From Aureobasidium sp. EXF-3400 (lineage: Eukaryota > Ascomycota > Dothideomycetes > Dothideales > Saccotheciaceae), in contig SWBL01000164.1 in the NCBI GenBank assembly GCA_024195585.1, positions 44,217 through 108,216 of the forward strand: a stretch of DNA of 64,000 bases, in the 5' to 3' direction. Shown here one piece after another: positions 46,714-58,130 of this stretch (its first letter is position 1; each line of letters begins with the position of its first letter). A program made the translations under genes and the position numbers. Below the pieces are notes generated by a model. The model worked only from the letters and a program-made list of their open reading frames with translations. It did no database searches and was not told where the DNA came from.

Positions 46714-47897
46714 ATAATCATGCCACCCATAGATTTACTAGCAATAAACATTTAACTGCAAGTCAACAATCTGATCTGAAGATCAAAGAATCAAAATGCT
46801 ACTTGCCCCAGCAGCAGAAGGCTCTCGTGCTGCTGATCCGCGTTGTCCTGCATCGCCAGAAGTTGCCAAAAAGGGCAAAAAGAATGATGAATGCGATGGG
46901 ACTCGAACCCATGCAACTTTCGTTACCAGGAAACTCATTGGACTGAGAAGCTTTTAATCGCTTGAATCTGGCGCCATAACCACTCGGCCACGCATCCAAA
47001 TCGATATGAGCTCGATAGCGTCAAAATTAATGAAGTTTTGATCATTTTGGTCCGAGGCTTCACCGAGGCTTCAACTAGGCCTCAAGCATGCATGCAGGTC
47101 CCTGCAACCCAGTGTCTAGCATACAATGATGCGCTGCTTGATCTAGTGTAGGCCAGAGGTGCCTTTGATTGACTTGAGTGTCTATGTCGTGTGTTCAGGA
47201 CGATAAGAGAGGGAGAATGTAGGACGCTTCAAAATACAGAAAACGTGAAAATCTCTTCGTCATCGACTTGCCAAATCAGACAATGAGCACACCACGTGAT
47301 AGGCAAAACCTGATTGGTACCTAATGACCATCAGAGTGAGATGAGTATGCTCTCGCTGTGCATTTTTCTTCGATCACTAGGATGTTAGTGACTAATAAAT
47401 TTGAAGATGCTATGCTGATTCATTGTGCTTTGGTCAGGCTTCGTGAGTAGTGCCTTCCGAAACAGACAATCACGATTTGCTCAATCAAAACCATACCACA
47501 AGATTCCTGGCCCCTACACGACAAAACTAAAAATGAGCTCTTCCTGTTAGTAGTATCTAATATCTATGAAGATAGAAGCATGGCTCTATAAAGCAAAATG
47601 ATGAGTCGGAGCACATGTTAGAGGTATGACCCTGGCTTGACATCATATCAACTTACTCCCGATTGAGGGTGTGACGTGATGATGCATCATTCTCCCAAGC
47701 ACACCCTCATCGACCGAGACCCCTGCTATTCAACCTTTGATAGCTTGCGTCCTTGAAATCTCCGCACAAAGCGGTCTTTGAATTTAGTCTGAGGTCGAGA
47801 ATCCCAAATCTAGATGTATAAGCCTTGTAAATGTATCCTCAGCTCGTCTCTCTCAACTCCCCCATTGTCCCTCCAAAAGCACAGTAGCGAATGGAGT
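46714..47897. other. Intergenic region carrying a tRNA gene
   Basis: 1.2 kb between the convergent XPG and histidine kinase genes. Besides the tRNA at 46889-46997 it holds a short direct repeat of CGAGGCTTCA near 47053-47075. Nothing else is supported. Confidence 0.5.
46889..46997 (-). tRNA. tRNA-Leu(CAA) with intron
   Basis: On the minus strand the 7-bp acceptor stem is GGATGCG/CGCATTC (one G-U pair), the D arm is GCCGAGTGGTTATGGC, the T arm ATGGG-TTCGAGT-CCCAT and the long type-II variable arm TAAC-GAAA-GTTG. The anticodon arm begins CCAGATTCAAG, which gives anticodon CAA, followed by an intron of about 29 nt starting after the base next to the anticodon. The 3' half of the anticodon stem (CCTGG) pairs with CCAG but leaves an A-C mismatch next to the loop. 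The A and B box sequences are good, so it is probably functional. Confidence 0.85.
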
Positions 47898-50800
47898 CTA
47901 AGCAATATGAGCCATGTCAGCAAGCCGATCAATTTTGGGAGTCAAATCTGCAATCCTGAACGGTTTGCTGATAGAATCGTCCATGCCTGCCGCCATAGCC
48001 ATGCTAGTCTGTTCAGGCCTTGCGTTTGCCGAAACACTGAGTATAGGCACATGACCTCTCAACTCACCACTCCTCTGCATTTCACGTATTTTTTTCGCCG
48101 CGGTAATGCCATCCATGATGGGCATTTCTGTATCCATAAGGATGACATGGAGTTCTTTTTGTGCAGATTCGGGGTCAAAGTCTGTTGTAGCATAGGTGTC
48201 GCTCTTGTTCCAATATCGGGTGTGGCGGAGGAAATCGATTGCTTCTTGGCCATTGTCTGCTGTCCAGACCACATAGCCTTTGTTTGTAAGTTGGCGTTTG
48301 AGTACTTTTTGATTGACTTCGTTATCTTCCGCAACGAGGACGTGAATCTGTGATGTCTCGGCGCTGAAACTTGTGTGAGCATTCCCGCTGCGGGGACGTA
48401 GAGAGAGCTCGTTCTTGAGTTGTCGTTCTGCTGGTGGCGTGGCCGAGCGGGTCTTTACGAAGAATGCGAATGTGGACCCAACATCAAGCTCGGTGGCGAT
48501 GCCTGACGACTGTTAACGACTCGTGATGCATTGTAGAGATATAATGACGCTTACCGATCTCGCCACCCTGTAACTCAGCGAGCTCGCGCGAAATATACAA
48601 ACCCAGTCCTGAACCACCGTAGTGGGAGTATGTGCGTGGAGATGCCTGCTGGAAGCGCGAGAATAGCTTAATCTTCTCCTCGGATTTGATACCCTTTCCG
48701 GTGTCTTGTACGGTGAACCATATAAAGTAAGTTTCGGGACCTGTACACACCGCGGAAGACTCGCGCACGGTATCGCTCAGGGTATGCGGCAATGCGAAAT
48801 CTATGGTCGAAGACAGTGTGCCTTCTGAAGGACGCTCTTTCGAGGAGCCCATGGTAATGGCGACGCATCCATTCGGTCGGTCCTTTGTGCTGTACTGAGG
48901 TCAGCGTCGATAGTTCAGAACGGCACTTGGGCGTACTCACAACTTCAAAGCGTTGGTGATCAGGTTTATCAAGATTTGATGCACTCGTCCGGTATCAAGC
49001 ATAACATTGTCGACATTCATTGCTTTGAGCGAAGGATCAGCTTGAATCCGCAGTTCGATACCCGCGCGACCAGCCTCTATTTCAAATATGCGTTGCATGT
49101 CATCCAAAATACTTGTAGCACGAACTGGAGACTGGGTTATCTCTAAAAGGTTGCTGTCAAGTTTGGATAAGGTCAGAAGATCATCGACGATTCTAGTAAA
49201 GCAAAGAGTCAGTACGCGTGAACAACTTATGGTTGCAGCAGCCTTGATTGCATACCGTTTTTGATGACTGGAACACGATGTGATGATCTGCACAGCTTCT
49301 GCACTACTTGCAACCAGTTCACGTAGACGCTGGCCGGCTTTGTCGTCAGGAAATTGTGGTGTGTCCATGATAGACTTCATCTCTCCTAGACCTTCGTCTA
49401 TGGCATCAGCACAGTGTACGACCGCTCCAAGAGGATTTCTGATCTGTAAAAGAGTCAGTACGAGAGCAAAGCTCATTCATGCGGCTGCAGATTGTACCTC
49501 ACTAAAAGCAAAAAGTCAGCAATAGCCACCTGGTATGTTGAATTTCACTTACTGAGAAGTCATGTCGATGAAAACCTCGTTTTGACGCTTGGCCTCCAGT
49601 GCTTCTTCAACTCTAGATCTCTGTACGTCCTCCGCCCATTTCAGATGAGAAATATCCGTTGTGGTTGTCATGATAGCCTTGACTGTACCGTGCTCGTCCA
49701 ATTCAGGATGAGATACAGACGAACCCCATGATTGGTACCGATGTCCATCACTACTGACAAACATTCGTCGGAATCTGAATTGTGTCGTCTGCGGCTCTTG
49801 TGTAGTCAATATTTGTTGGACCGAGTCTCTTAGCATTGGTAAATCTTGTTCGAGGATACCGTTGGTCCAGGAAGAGTCTAGTTGACTGACAGGCACAGGT
49901 GCGATGCCTAGCATTTCAAACCAAGCACTGTTGCAGAAACTGATTGCTTTGCTAGGCATCTCCACAATGTGCACAGCTACTGGAGAGCTGGCAGTGAAAC
50001 GAAGAAAGCGTTGCTCACTGGCACTCGCTCGCTCCAGGGCTTGCAGTGCTTGAAGAGCATCTTTCTCAACCCTCTTTTGAGCATCGATGTCGGTTGTGCA
50101 ACCAGCTGTGACAGAGTCAGTCTGGCTTGACCACGTAACACTACCCGATCAATCTTACCAACGCTGACGATGTTGCCGTGCTCATCCATGACAGGAAGAC
50201 ATACAGCAAGAATCCAGCGACCTTCTGGCCGATCAGGATGCTTCCACCTCATCTGATACTGGTTAAAAGTAAGTATTGTGGTAACTGTTTCATACTCGAA
50301 CTTGACGTACAGTGACTGGTTTGCCTTGGAGCATACTGTTGAACCCGTTCATGACCAACTCCTTGTCGTCGTCATGAACGGATTCCAGCCAATGGAATGC
50401 GGGCACCGATTCATTCTGACGAGGAAATGATGAAAGTCGATACCAGGATTCGTTGGCCTCTAGCAAGTTTCCCTCTTTATCGCAGGAAAATATTCCGACA
50501 TCGCTAAGCTCCATAACCCTGACGAGATGACTGTATTTGCGGCTTATCGTGTTAGCCTTCTTCTCTCGCTGTGCGAGTTCTAGCGCTGCGATCTCCTTTC
50601 TCCTCAGTGAATGAATGGTACTTCCGATAATTCGCCTCAGCTCCTCATTCCAGAGTTTATATGCAGCATCGTAGTTCGATCGAGTAGAAACTCCTAAAAT
50701 CAGCAAGGCTCTCACTCTGTGGTAACGAGTGGATTGTAGAGGGATAACCACTGCTTCTGTACAGACGTCTCCCCATCCACGCGTTCGCGCTGCCTCTGAC

Positions 50801-51717
50801 CAGGAATCTGGAAGGCCATTGTTCGCTGTCAGCAAAACTGGGTCTTGCGTTGTCACAGCTGAGCTCAGGATTTGAGTGAGACGGCCTTTATCAGTCCCAT
50901 TCAGATTGAGAACATTTGCGACTACTGAGTTGTTGGCAAAGTCTCCAACTGATCCTCTTAATTGAAACACCGACTCGCCATCGCCACTGACTTCTGACTC
51001 AGGTGCGTAGAGGAGAGCAAACGGACAATCATGTTCTCTGGAACGACACAGTGCAATTAGCAATGGTTCTCGTATGGATCATCCTTGGCCTCATCGTAGA
51101 ATATAGTGGCCCACGCAAGCCTTCTGTACGTACCTCTCAGATAAGCTTCCGAGTATACTGTCCCACAAGGAAGACATATCTGGTGCCAGGTTGACGGATT
51201 GACCCAGAATCTGACTGGTTTGGTGCCTTCTATCCGATAAGCGCTTCTCCGTCTCATCACGAAGGATGACCGAAGTCCCCATAAGCGAGCTTTTCTTGGG
51301 GAAGGGAACAAAGATCCAGGACATGTGAATCTCAAGCAGATGACCACCCCTCACCAGTGGCAAGCAAAAATTCTTTTCGATAGATGGTCTACCAGTAGCG
51401 AAAATTTCTTCCAAGATCGACATCGTTAGTTCGTAGGTCTCTGGGAAAACCATCCGAAGTGGTGATCCAATGGCTGCAGGATGCTTTTCACCGACAAATT
51501 CGGCGTATGCTTCGTTGTACAAAAGCAAATGGTCGGGTCCAAGAACAAGTATCCTAGGTTGCGGATCCAGAATTATCAGGTGGAATAGAAGTAAGAGCTC
51601 CGGGGGCCAGTCATCGATTGCACCGAGTGATGAAGCAGCCCAGTCGACATTCTGGATCAAGCGAAGATGAGCATCTGTTTCCAGCGAACCCGATGGCTCG
51701 AATATAAGAGAAGCCAT
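47898..51717 (-). CDS. Hybrid histidine kinase with PAS domains and receiver
   Basis: Nine exons on the minus strand: 51717-51134, 51037-50311, 50258-50159, 50105-49553, 49501-49498, 49443-49256, 49192-48941, 48889-48555 and 48502-47898; the total is 3348 nt, 1115 residues, every phase consistent. The N-terminal 195 residues are PAS-like, then a GAF-like segment, then PAS domains near 345-480 and 510-640 (e.g. GNIVSVAGCTTDIDAQKR). The H box is MTSHEIRNPLGAV with phospho-acceptor His655, followed by N box ILINLITNALK, G1 VQDTGKGI, F box FSRFQQAS and G2 GGSGLGLYI. The receiver has VLVAEDNEVNQK, phospho-acceptor Asp1038 in LMDTEMPIMDG and Lys1094 in SKPF. No transmembrane segment is visible, so it is likely a soluble sensor feeding the Ypd1 phosphorelay. 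A 4-nt exon supplies the last base of the His655 codon plus Glu656. Confidence 0.88.
49498..49501 (-). other. 4-nt micro-exon in the histidine kinase H box
   Basis: Read on the minus strand, exon 4 ends ATGACTTCTCA before GTAAGT; the 51-nt intron ends GCTTTTAG; then TGAG; then a 54-nt intron beginning GTACAA, with CTGAC branch site and TTTTACAG end; then ATCAGAAAT. Splicing gives Met-Thr-Ser-His-Glu-Ile-Arg-Asn-Pro, the universal H box. Without TGAG the frame is lost and the catalytic His is not made. Confidence 0.85.
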
Positions 51718-52227
51718 GGTTTTCGATATTTTTCTCGGATATATCGTCGAGTATCACACGCTGTGTTCGACTCGAATCGGACTGCGAGGTATCACTGATC
51801 GCGGCCAGTCTCATCCGTTCCGGTAGACTGGTCGAGGAAGGAGCGATCGCGGTAAGGCACGCTTCACAAGATTCACAATGTCCAAGGTGTCCGCCTCTAG
51901 ATGATAGTGAAAGGAATGTAATCTGCGTGTACGCGACATTTGACAGAACTGCGCAGACATGACCAACCTACTGACAAATTGTTCGCAACGGGCAGCTCTA
52001 ACCCAATCCGAGCCTACACGGAAGTCGGTCCAGACCTCCGTTCTGAGAGTGACGTGTTTGTTTTGTTTGCGGAGGGAGGAGCAAAGAGCTCCCCGCGCGA
52101 AGCTTTCTTCTCGAAGCTTTCCTAATGGATAAAACGACTTTTTTGCAAGCTTTAACCAAATTTTTTACAATCATCAAAATCGCATATCAACATTAACATC
52201 TCTTATTGGACTTATTCATAAACAGTC
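51718..52227. promoter_or_regulatory. Divergent promoter region
   Basis: 510 bp between the histidine kinase (-) and the RRM gene (+), including an AT-rich leader (52150-52220) before the RRM start. No further gene. Confidence 0.45.
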
Positions 52228-53088
52228 ATGGATCCTCAACAGTCTTCGGAACAATCGCAGCCCAGCAAGCGTATCTACATTGGAAACCTCCCCTACTCAG
52301 CGCAAGCCGAGGATGTGGAACAATATCTTGAGGAAGCTGGATTCCAGATTGAGCGTCTGGATATGTCTACCGATCCTTTTACTGGCAGAAACCCATCATA
52401 CTGTTTTGCCGAGTTGTTTTCGGTAGAGGAGGCTGAGAGAGCCATTAGCTCGCTTCCTGGTGCAAGCTTCCAAGGCCGTCCCCTCAGAGTCAACGTGCAT
52501 ACACCAAAGACTCGTGGAGCAAATGGCACAAACACTCCTTTACGTTCGTCTACCAGATCTCCTTTCTCTGCTGAGCGCGCCTGGAGAGGCTCACCTGCGG
52601 CCGGAGGTGCCGAGACTCCTTCCAAGACTGGCGAACGCGATTCCTATGCTTTCAACCGCTGGGAGCGCAATGATGCTGCAGCTCACTGGACCGCCCCCGT
52701 AGAGACTGGCCGTAGGCTCTATGTTGGTGGCCTGCCACGAATTGACGGCCAGGAAGTCATCAACGAGCAGATGAAGGCATTGTTCGATGGTTATGCAGTC
52801 GAGGCTGTTAGCAAGTTGATCTCACCGCACGAGTCCACAGCAACGTTGCCTGGCGACCACCACTACTGCTTTGTTGATTTTGCTACCACTGAGGATGCGC
52901 AAACAGCTGCCAATGCCGTCAACGGAGCCATCATGACAGCTACCGGAAGCAAACTGAAAGTCAACATGGCCAGAGAGAGACCCGCTAGAGATAGAAAGGT
53001 TGTCAGAGAGCAGAACCTGAACATGCCTGAGAAGGAGAAGCCCGTTCCAGTCAGAGATTTCGGCTCGAGCTGGCGTAGAGCTAACTAA
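52228..53088 (+). CDS. RNA-binding protein with two RRM domains
   Basis: Single exon, 286 residues. RRM1 spans about 14-90 with RNP2 RIYIGNLPY and an RNP1-like SYCFAELF in the expected place. RRM2 spans about 167-250 with RLYVGGLPR and HYCFVDFAT. The linker is rich in Ser, Thr, Pro and Gly (TRGANGTNTPLRSSTRSPFS). RNP1 in both domains lacks the full K/R-G-F/Y-G pattern, having YCFAELF and YCFVDF, which suggests altered RNA contacts. The short C-terminus is basic (RERPARDRKVV). The general family is nuclear or chloroplast-nucleolin-like RRM proteins; the target is unknown. The convergent JmjC gene ends 245 bp away. Confidence 0.85.
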   Translation: MDPQQSSEQSQPSKRIYIGNLPYSAQAEDVEQYLEEAGFQIERLDMSTDPFTGRNPSYCFAELFSVEEAERAISSLPGASFQGRPLRVNVHTPKTRGANGTNTPLRSSTRSPFSAERAWRGSPAAGGAETPSKTGERDSYAFNRWERNDAAAHWTAPVETGRRLYVGGLPRIDGQEVINEQMKALFDGYAVEAVSKLISPHESTATLPGDHHYCFVDFATTEDAQTAANAVNGAIMTATGSKLKVNMARERPARDRKVVREQNLNMPEKEKPVPVRDFGSSWRRAN

Positions 53089-53333
53089 GAGTCAATGGAC
53101 ACCTAGGAGCACACTCCCTGATTGAAGTCAAGTAGGAAATTGGATATTGGCTCAAGTTATGTGGTCGCGTTGAATTGCAGCAGCAGGAAGGGTATGGTTG
53201 ATTTCGTTCGTTTCGTTTTCGTCACTTCTCTGCATCGATACCCCATTGTAAGCCACACGGCTTTGGTTCAAGATTCGTTCGTCTTCGAGAGAAGCACTTG
53301 TAAGATTAGAAAAACCAACTTTGAGAAGCCTTC

Positions 53334-54650
53334 TCAATTCCACCAAAAACTCATGCTGAAGCTCGTGCTAAGACTTTCCACGTAATGCCACCATCCCACA
53401 GGGATATACAAGCACTCGCCTGGGCCTAGCACACCTTCTATGCATTTCGCATCTTTAAACAATGGGTATTGCCCCTCGAACTTCAGTCTCTCCATCTCGT
53501 CTGCCTGATTTTTTTCACCAGAAGTGTACAGTTTCTTTGCTAGTGAGATGTCGACATGTGATGTATTCTCCATGTTGACACCAGCCTCGTCAATGCCAAG
53601 GGGATATAGCTTTGTTGTCTCCGAAGGCGCATAGAGGCGGACGTATTTATGGCCCACAACTTGGCATAGGATATTGTGGTAAGGATCCGTGTGCAACGGA
53701 CTGATGGTACCCGCAGGCCCTAGCCAGGCATTACGGAGAGGCTCATCGAGCGTCTCGACCTCGACAGTAGAAGAGATAGATTCGGGCGGAGGAGGATTTG
53801 TGTAACAGTAATCTGGCATATTCGTGTCTGCGCTCAGGCTTGGAATCTGACTAAAAAGGTCATGTTGAGCAAGATAGCCAGTTCTTTTCTGCTTCGGTTG
53901 CAACAGATGGGTCTCCATGTATTCGGCAAAAGTCATGATGCGCTGAGACCAGTCATCATCTGTGTAGCTCCTGCCCAGCTCGACAGGCACTAATCGTCGA
54001 CCTCCGAGTGTAGCCTTGAGTAGATATGATGGATCACTCCACCGTCGATCTGGAGCAGCTATTGCAGGCCACTCATCGATTACACCTTTTATTATAATTG
54101 GCGTCGTCTTTTTATCAAGATGCTCTTGGAACTGTAGAAAGTCTAGCCTCTCGACATGAGTGAAGGTATCGTTCTGTGATTGTGGTATTGCCGCGACAGG
54201 AAAGGTGTGGGGAATGTCTTTGAGTTCGTTGGGGTCAAGGAAATCTTGCAGCGAGTCGAAGATACTTAGGATGAGCTGGCGACGTTGAGGAGCACCAGTA
54301 AGAATAATTGCCATGTCGAGTTGATAGACCAGACGGGTGATGTAATCATTTTCGAGTGGTGGTGGAGAAGCAGAGCGCTTGCGCTTGTGACGGCGCGCAC
54401 TGTAGTCGGTGAGGATAACAACTGCTTGATACAGACTGGCATCCTCATACAAACGACGCCAACATAGCGGGACACTGTCAAACCTCCAAGTGTGCAGTTT
54501 CTGGTGAGCCAGAGCTAGCACGTCCTCGGGTCGCTGTTGGATGATACTGAGCGGCGCATCACCACACTCACGGATCGGATCTTCTCGAGATAAAGTGATC
54601 AAAGCATGTCGGATATCTTCGGCCAGAGACAGATGAACTGAACTCGACAT
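53334..54650 (-). CDS. JmjC/cupin-8 domain protein (KDM8/JMJD5-like)
   Basis: Single exon, 438 residues. The N-terminal 170 residues are helical without a named domain and include a basic RRHKRKRS patch. The C-terminal JmjC fold has TPIIIKGVIDEWPAI at its entrance and the iron site His320 and Asp322 in SPLHTDPYHN with His422 in PVGWWHYVESL; a conserved Lys-Tyr block (GHKYVRLYAPS) lies between them. It ends in SFSMSFWWN, typical of JMJD5-like and tRNA wybutosine hydroxylase-like members. All three metal ligands are present, so it should be an active 2-oxoglutarate oxygenase, though protein, histone or tRNA substrate cannot be read from sequence. It diverges from SPB4 with 184 bp between starts. 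Confidence 0.88.
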   Translation of the reverse strand: MSSSVHLSLAEDIRHALITLSREDPIRECGDAPLSIIQQRPEDVLALAHQKLHTWRFDSVPLCWRRLYEDASLYQAVVILTDYSARRHKRKRSASPPPLENDYITRLVYQLDMAIILTGAPQRRQLILSIFDSLQDFLDPNELKDIPHTFPVAAIPQSQNDTFTHVERLDFLQFQEHLDKKTTPIIIKGVIDEWPAIAAPDRRWSDPSYLLKATLGGRRLVPVELGRSYTDDDWSQRIMTFAEYMETHLLQPKQKRTGYLAQHDLFSQIPSLSADTNMPDYCYTNPPPPESISSTVEVETLDEPLRNAWLGPAGTISPLHTDPYHNILCQVVGHKYVRLYAPSETTKLYPLGIDEAGVNMENTSHVDISLAKKLYTSGEKNQADEMERLKFEGQYPLFKDAKCIEGVLGPGECLYIPVGWWHYVESLSTSFSMSFWWN

Positions 54651-54834
54651 GTTCTGGAGGGCAAGGTTGCAAGGTCGAAATGGAGATCTCGGGGGTTTGA
54701 TGCATATGCCGCATTCAACACGGCAGTTTTAGCCGAGAGAGGGTCGAGTTTGCATCATGTTTGCCAAAAATTAATCGAGGCGCAAAGACTGGTCTGCCTG
54801 GTACTTTCTTGTCGCATATCCAACATCGTTCAGA
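54651..54834. promoter_or_regulatory. Bidirectional promoter
   Basis: 184 bp separate the start codons of the JmjC gene (-) and SPB4 (+), so their promoters overlap. Confidence 0.45.
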
Positions 54835-56769
54835 ATGGCAACAGAGAAGCAGGTTGCAGAGCAGAAGACGACGGACAAGTCGTCAGCAAGAGCATGGGAA
54901 GGACTCACACCCGCACTGTCGAGCTGGATGCTGGACGCCATCTCCAGCATGGGCTTCGAGCGCATGACACCAGTCCAAGCAAGCACAATCCCCTTGTTCA
55001 TGACCCACAAGGACGTTGTTGTCGAGGCCGTTACTGGTAGTGGCAAGACTCTCTCCTTCCTCATTCCCGCCATTGAGCGTCTCCTGCGAGTCGACGAACC
55101 CATCAAGAAGCACCATGTCGGCGCCATCATCATCTCTCCGACAAGAGAACTGGCCACCCAGATCCACTCAGTCCTCGTCTCGCTACTACAATTCCACCCT
55201 CCGTCAGCCGCCGCCCGACCGAAAGGCATCGACGACGACGATGACGAAGAAATGCTTGATGAGAACGCTCCCCCGAAACCCAAATTTTCCTCGTCAACAC
55301 CCAAAGTCGTACCGCAATTACTGCTTGGAGGCACTACAACGCCCGCTCAAGATCTGTCTGCCTTCATCCGTACCTCGCCGAACCTCCTCATTGCTACTCC
55401 TGGTCGCTTGTTAGAGCTACTCTCGTCACCTCACGTACACTGCCCGCAGTCTTCTTTCGAGCTCTTGATCATGGACGAGGCCGATAGATTACTGGATCTT
55501 GGTTTCAGCGACACTCTGCAAAAGATCCTCTCTAGACTGCCCAAGCAGAGGAGAACAGGTCTCTTCAGTGCCAGTGTGTCTGAAGCCTTGGACCAGCTTG
55601 TTCGAGTAGGGTTGAGGAACCCTGTCAAGATCGCAGTCAAGGTCAAGAGTGCTTCGGGCGCTCACGACAAGCGCACACCAGCCAGTCTGCAGATGGCATA
55701 TTTGGCCACGACTCCTCGTATGAAGCTACCTGCCCTGAGCCGTTTACTCACTCAGCTCCCGTCGACACCACAAAAGACAGTCTTGTATGTCTCGACATGC
55801 GCAACAGTCGATCACTATCAACACGTTCTTTCCGAAGTAATTCCAAAAGAATTCAAGGTTGTCCCTCTTCATGGCAAACACCCGCCAAATGTACGCACCA
55901 AGAACTTTGGCAGGTTCGTCAATTCGTTGGAGCCTTCTATCCTTCTCACCACCGATGTCGCCGCCCGAGGTCTGGATATTCCCGCCGTCGATCTCGTAGT
56001 ACAACTAGACCCACCCAGCGACCCGAAAACGTTCCTGCACCGATGCGGACGTGCAGGAAGAGCAGGAAGAAGAGGATTGGCTGTGACATTTTTGAGCAAA
56101 GGCAAAGAGGAGGATTACGTTGAATTTTTGCGCATCCGAAAGACACCTATTGCACCACTTACAACACCTGCTATTGAGCCGACGGAGGAGGAGGCCAACG
56201 AAAGCACACAAAAGATTCGGGAGGTGCTAAGGTCAGATCGCGCGCTACACGACAAGGCACAACGAGCATTTGTGAGTTGGGTGCAAGCATACAGCAAACA
56301 CTCGGCAAGCAGTATCTTCCGAGTGCAAGATCTGGATTGGGCGGAAATGGGATACAGCTGGGGTCTCCTCCGGCTACCTCGAATGCCCGAGCTGAAGAAA
56401 TATCAGGGAGACAAGCTGCTCGGGCAGCAGATTGATTGGGACACATTTGCATACAACGACAAGAAGCGGGAAGAGCACAGGTTGGAAGAGTTGGAGAAGT
56501 TAAAGGCCAACGGAGGGCGGGCAGACAAGAGGGCAGGTGACGGCAAGACGCAAGAAGAGAGGAGGAAAGACAGGGCTTGGACAGCACAAAAGGACGCAAA
56601 GGCGACAAAGGACCAGCGTCGCGAGATCAAGCTGGCGAGACGTGAGCACGAGAGGCAGAAGGGGCTCACGCCGGAAGAGAAGAAGAAGGAGGCAGAACTG
56701 CAGGCTATGATCGAGGAAGTGCGGGCAAGAGGAGAGCAAGACAGCGAGTTTGAAGGATTTGACGACTGA
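54835..56769 (+). CDS. SPB4: DEAD-box RNA helicase Spb4
   Basis: Single exon, 644 residues. Helicase motifs in order: Q motif [13 protein letters not shown], Walker A AVTGSGKT (Lys71), [18 protein letters not shown] at 214-217, [13 protein letters not shown] and [11 protein letters not shown]. The N-terminal [20 protein letters not shown], the C-terminal [20 protein letters not shown] stretch and the Lys/Glu-rich tail are characteristic of Spb4, the helicase needed for 27S pre-rRNA processing in 60S ribosome assembly in the nucleolus. An acidic insert ([15 protein letters not shown], near 135-145) separates motifs Ia and Ib, as often seen in filamentous fungi. Confidence 0.94.
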   Translation: MATEKQVAEQKTTDKSSARAWEGLTPALSSWMLDAISSMGFERMTPVQASTIPLFMTHKDVVVEAVTGSGKTLSFLIPAIERLLRVDEPIKKHHVGAIIISPTRELATQIHSVLVSLLQFHPPSAAARPKGIDDDDDEEMLDENAPPKPKFSSSTPKVVPQLLLGGTTTPAQDLSAFIRTSPNLLIATPGRLLELLSSPHVHCPQSSFELLIMDEADRLLDLGFSDTLQKILSRLPKQRRTGLFSASVSEALDQLVRVGLRNPVKIAVKVKSASGAHDKRTPASLQMAYLATTPRMKLPALSRLLTQLPSTPQKTVLYVSTCATVDHYQHVLSEVIPKEFKVVPLHGKHPPNVRTKNFGRFVNSLEPSILLTTDVAARGLDIPAVDLVVQLDPPSDPKTFLHRCGRAGRAGRRGLAVTFLSKGKEEDYVEFLRIRKTPIAPLTTPAIEPTEEEANESTQKIREVLRSDRALHDKAQRAFVSWVQAYSKHSASSIFRVQDLDWAEMGYSWGLLRLPRMPELKKYQGDKLLGQQIDWDTFAYNDKKREEHRLEELEKLKANGGRADKRAGDGKTQEERRKDRAWTAQKDAKATKDQRREIKLARREHERQKGLTPEEKKKEAELQAMIEEVRARGEQDSEFEGFDD

Positions 56770-56956
56770 GGGTAGGTATAATATGAAATGAAAGCTGGCT
56801 TATCGCATGACGAAGAAATGCAAGCTTGGGCTTTGATGATGATGCGGCCGAGGCCCGCAGCGTCGCTCTCCCTCCAGGGAAGGTTATCTGTACACCGACT
56901 CTCCTGTCGCTCCTTCCTTTCTTTTCTGGTTACATGGGCATTTTATATATTTGAAT

Positions 56957-58130
56957 ATGCGCGATCCGTTCCCTATCCCAGCGCCGCAGTGGCTCGCCGA
57001 GCTGACGCGCCCGCTGGCAGACAAGCTGTCGCTGCCCACGCTGCCCCTGCACATACACGAGGTCCTCCTCGCTGTCATCTTCTACCAGACCATCAACGCC
57101 GTCGTCGCGCCCGCCCTTTCCCGCCGCTTCTTCCCTCAGGCCTATAGCTCCTTCAGTCACCGTACGCGCCTCAACTGGGATGTACACATCGTCTCTATGG
57201 TCCAGAGCTTGCTCGTCAACACGACCGCCCTGTGGATCATGTACTACGACACAGACCGCAACAACATGAACTGGGCTGGCAAGATCTGGGGCTACGATGG
57301 CGCTCTGGGCTTCCTCCAGAGTCTGGCTGGTGGCTACTTCATGTGGGATCTCTTCATGTGCTCATACCACATCAACATCTTCGGCCCTGGCATGCTTGCA
57401 CACGCCGTCTCGGCCTGCACAGTCTTCTTCTTTGGCTTCGTAAGCTCTTATCTTCTCCGCTATCTATATCTGTCCCGAGCTAACTGACTCCTTCCAGCGT
57501 CCATTCCTCAACTACTACGGCCCTGTCTTCATCCTCTACGAGCTCTCGTCCCCCGCTCTGAACATGCACTGGTTCATGGACAAGCTGAACATGACAGGCA
57601 GCATCTACCAGCTTATCAACGGCATCGTCCTCATCTCGACCTTCTTCTTCTGTCGTCTTGTCTGGGGCTCCATCAACTCAGTCCTTGTCTTCAAAGATAT
57701 CTGGATCGCCATGCAGAATGGCGGTGTCGTTGGTCTCGATGAGAACCTCGGTCTCAAGTACGGTCTCAACCAGAATATTTCAGCCGTCACCCCTCAAGAC
57801 TTGCCCTATTCGGGCTCCGAGGACATCATGCGCTTTGCTGGCTCTCGCTCTCTCCCTGCCTGGCTCGCGCTGAGCTACCTGGCCTCCAACATTGTGCTCA
57901 ACGTGCTCAACTGGTACTGGTTCGCCAAGATGATCGAGGCTCTTCGCAAGCGTTTCGACCCTCCCTTCGGCACGAAGCGTCCGGAGAAGAAAGAGATGGC
58001 TGTCGAGGAGAAGACACAAGAGCCTGAAATTGAGATTCAACGTGGTCTGGACGCCAATGGCAGAAAGTCTATTGAGATTACTGGTATCCAGAGCACTCCA
58101 CCATCAGTCAGATCAAGACGTAGAGGTTAG
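56957..58130 (+). CDS. TLC-domain membrane protein
   Basis: Two exons, 56957-57439 and 57498-58130, joined in phase across a GTAAGC...CCAG intron; 371 residues. Six to eight hydrophobic segments fit a TLC (TRAM-LAG1-CLN8) domain: VLLAVIFYQTINAVVAP, HIVSMVQSLLVNTTALWIMY, LAGGYFMWDLFMC, AVSACTVFFFGF, ISTFFFCRLVWGSI and LALSYLASNIVLNVLNWYWF. The MWDLFMCSYHINIFGPGMLAH and ELSSPALNMHWFMDK motifs match the TMEM56/TLCD4-like subgroup, not ceramide synthase, which has a double-His motif. The role is probably ER lipid homeostasis (family inference). The C-terminus is charged and cytosolic. Confidence 0.85.
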
